Virus record (IMG/VR): IMGVR_UViG_3300044641_006018
Span: 1-47,610 of that record
Strand: one strand, 5' to 3'
Length of the DNA: 47,610 bases
Origin: a virus
A model generated the notes under the pieces. The model saw only the letters and a program-made list of their open reading frames with translations. It did no database searches and was not told the DNA's origin. Below are positions 47,227-47,610 of this stretch, one piece after another (position 1 is the first letter of the stretch; each line of letters starts with the position of its first letter). The translations under genes and the position numbers were made by a program.

Positions 47227-47396
47227 GTATCAACGACTTACGGCGGGGCGCCCCCCGCGCCAGCGTAAGTGCTTGAATATCAGCACTTTATGCATTATGA
47301 CATTCATGAAGCGTGCCAAGTTGAAAAGTTTTTTTTGTCAACAAAAATACTTTGCAGAACCGCAAAACTTTTCATTGCATTTTTGCGCGGCTGTGC
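47227..47396 (+). repeat. Hairpin module M3
   Basis: GTATCAACGACTTACG, stem ACTTACG/CGTAAGT (47236-47242 and 47264-47270) around a GC-rich core with GGGGCGCCCC, a diverged CAGCACTTTATG in place of the second direct copy, GCGTGCCAAGTTG, then GTCAACAAAAATAC and P7. The second half is the most diverged of the three modules. Confidence 0.7.
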
Positions 47397-47402
47397 TATT
47401 CT
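47375..47402 (+). promoter_or_regulatory. Leaderless-type promoter P7
   Basis: TTGCAT (47375-47380), 16-bp spacer, TATTCT (47397-47402), 6 nt, ATG at 47409. Confidence 0.65.
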
Positions 47403-47408
47403 TTAAGC

Positions 47409-47564
47409 ATGACAGAGAAAGAAAAACAAATCCAAGCCCTCGAGGAAAAACTCGAACAAATCGCAAACGACTTGATTGATCCTATGCTGGACGATCAAAC
47501 GACTGTTTTACTTCGCGCAATGAGAAAGGTGCGCGAAAAAATAAACGCTCTCGTCGCAGAATAA
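47409..47564 (+). CDS. 51-residue coiled-coil protein
   Basis: MTEKEKQIQALEEKLEQIAN then LLRAMRKVREKINALVAE; two amphipathic helices with a short acidic turn (DPMLDDQTT). Start fixed by P7; a start at 47352 lies inside the promoter. Function unknown. Confidence 0.55.
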   Translation: MTEKEKQIQALEEKLEQIANDLIDPMLDDQTTVLLRAMRKVREKINALVAE

Positions 47565-47567
47565 TCC

Positions 47568-47596
47568 TTGCAACCGAACCCAAAATCATAGAAAAT
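47568..47596 (+). promoter_or_regulatory. Leaderless-type promoter P8
   Basis: TTGCAA (47568-47573), 17-bp spacer, GAAAAT (47591-47596), 6 nt, ATG at 47603. Geometry matches the others; the -10 hexamer is weak. Confidence 0.4.
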
Positions 47597-47602
47597 AAAA
47601 TC

Positions 47603-47610
47603 ATGAAAAT
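47603..47610 (+). CDS. Start of the next small gene, cut by the window edge
   Basis: Only ATG AAA and two bases are present. Predicted from P8 spacing, since promoters P1-P7 are each followed by ATG after 6 nt. Confidence 0.35.

Overview
This window is most of the late (virion) region of a tailed double-stranded DNA phage (Caudoviricetes), followed by a compact block of very small genes of different base composition. Terminase, portal, prohead protease, capsid, tail tube and tape measure identify it as a phage. PhoH and Hsp20 are known from many environmental phages, and most fibre proteins resemble families seen mainly in metagenomic phages, so I think this is an uncultured aquatic-type phage; the host cannot be named from the sequence. 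No tail sheath gene is visible, so siphovirus versus myovirus is open. No tRNA, rRNA, CRISPR, transposase, integrase or reverse transcriptase was seen. Standard stop codons are used.

Layout of the AT-rich part (about 1-43.9 kb, almost all on the minus strand, read right to left). 43.2-41.8 kb: virion protein; 41.7-39.4 kb: DUF3431-like protein and a seven-bladed beta-propeller protein; 39.3-37.8 kb: a 54-residue gene with strong signals, Hsp20 (plus strand) and PhoH; 37.8-35.3 kb: modular fibre and receptor-type proteins, including a leucine-rich-repeat protein; 35.3-34.7 kb: a plus-strand zinc metallopeptidase; 34.7-29.6 kb: zinc-ribbon protein, sigma-like factor, helical protein, ERCC4-type nuclease and large terminase; 29.5 kb: portal; 27.6-23.3 kb: fibre proteins, one with twenty 21-residue repeats; 23.3-21.2 kb: lysis cassette; 21.1-17.6 kb: protease/scaffold, decoration protein and major capsid protein; 17.5-14.7 kb: connectors; 14.7-11.4 kb: tail tube and putative chaperones; 11.4-4.6 kb: giant tape measure; 4.6-0 kb: distal tail and adhesion proteins running off the left edge.

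Three regulatory grammars can be read. (1) Late-type genes preceded by an intergenic gap usually have a GTGTAA box 8-31 nt before the start codon, in the gene's own orientation, on both strands; a sigma-like protein is encoded in the same block. (2) Two tiny genes (starts at 39272 and 43618) have sigma70-like promoters with 17-bp spacers, full Shine-Dalgarno sequences and a 16-bp near-palindrome abutting the -35 box; a third copy of the palindrome lies upstream of the DUF3431-like gene. (3) In the right-hand block, from about 43.95 kb, genes are GC-richer, on the plus strand and led by promoters whose -10 hexamer ends exactly 6 nt before the ATG, implying leaderless mRNAs. Three copies of a hairpin-bearing intergenic module divide that block into operons.

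Most unusual content: the tape measure protein has five GF(I/V)PNFA-type linkers that bracket modules, two of which carry PD-(D/E)XK nuclease-like residue patterns. The leaderless-promoter/hairpin-module block, the GTGTAA boxes and the palindromic operators are the other candidates for something not previously described.
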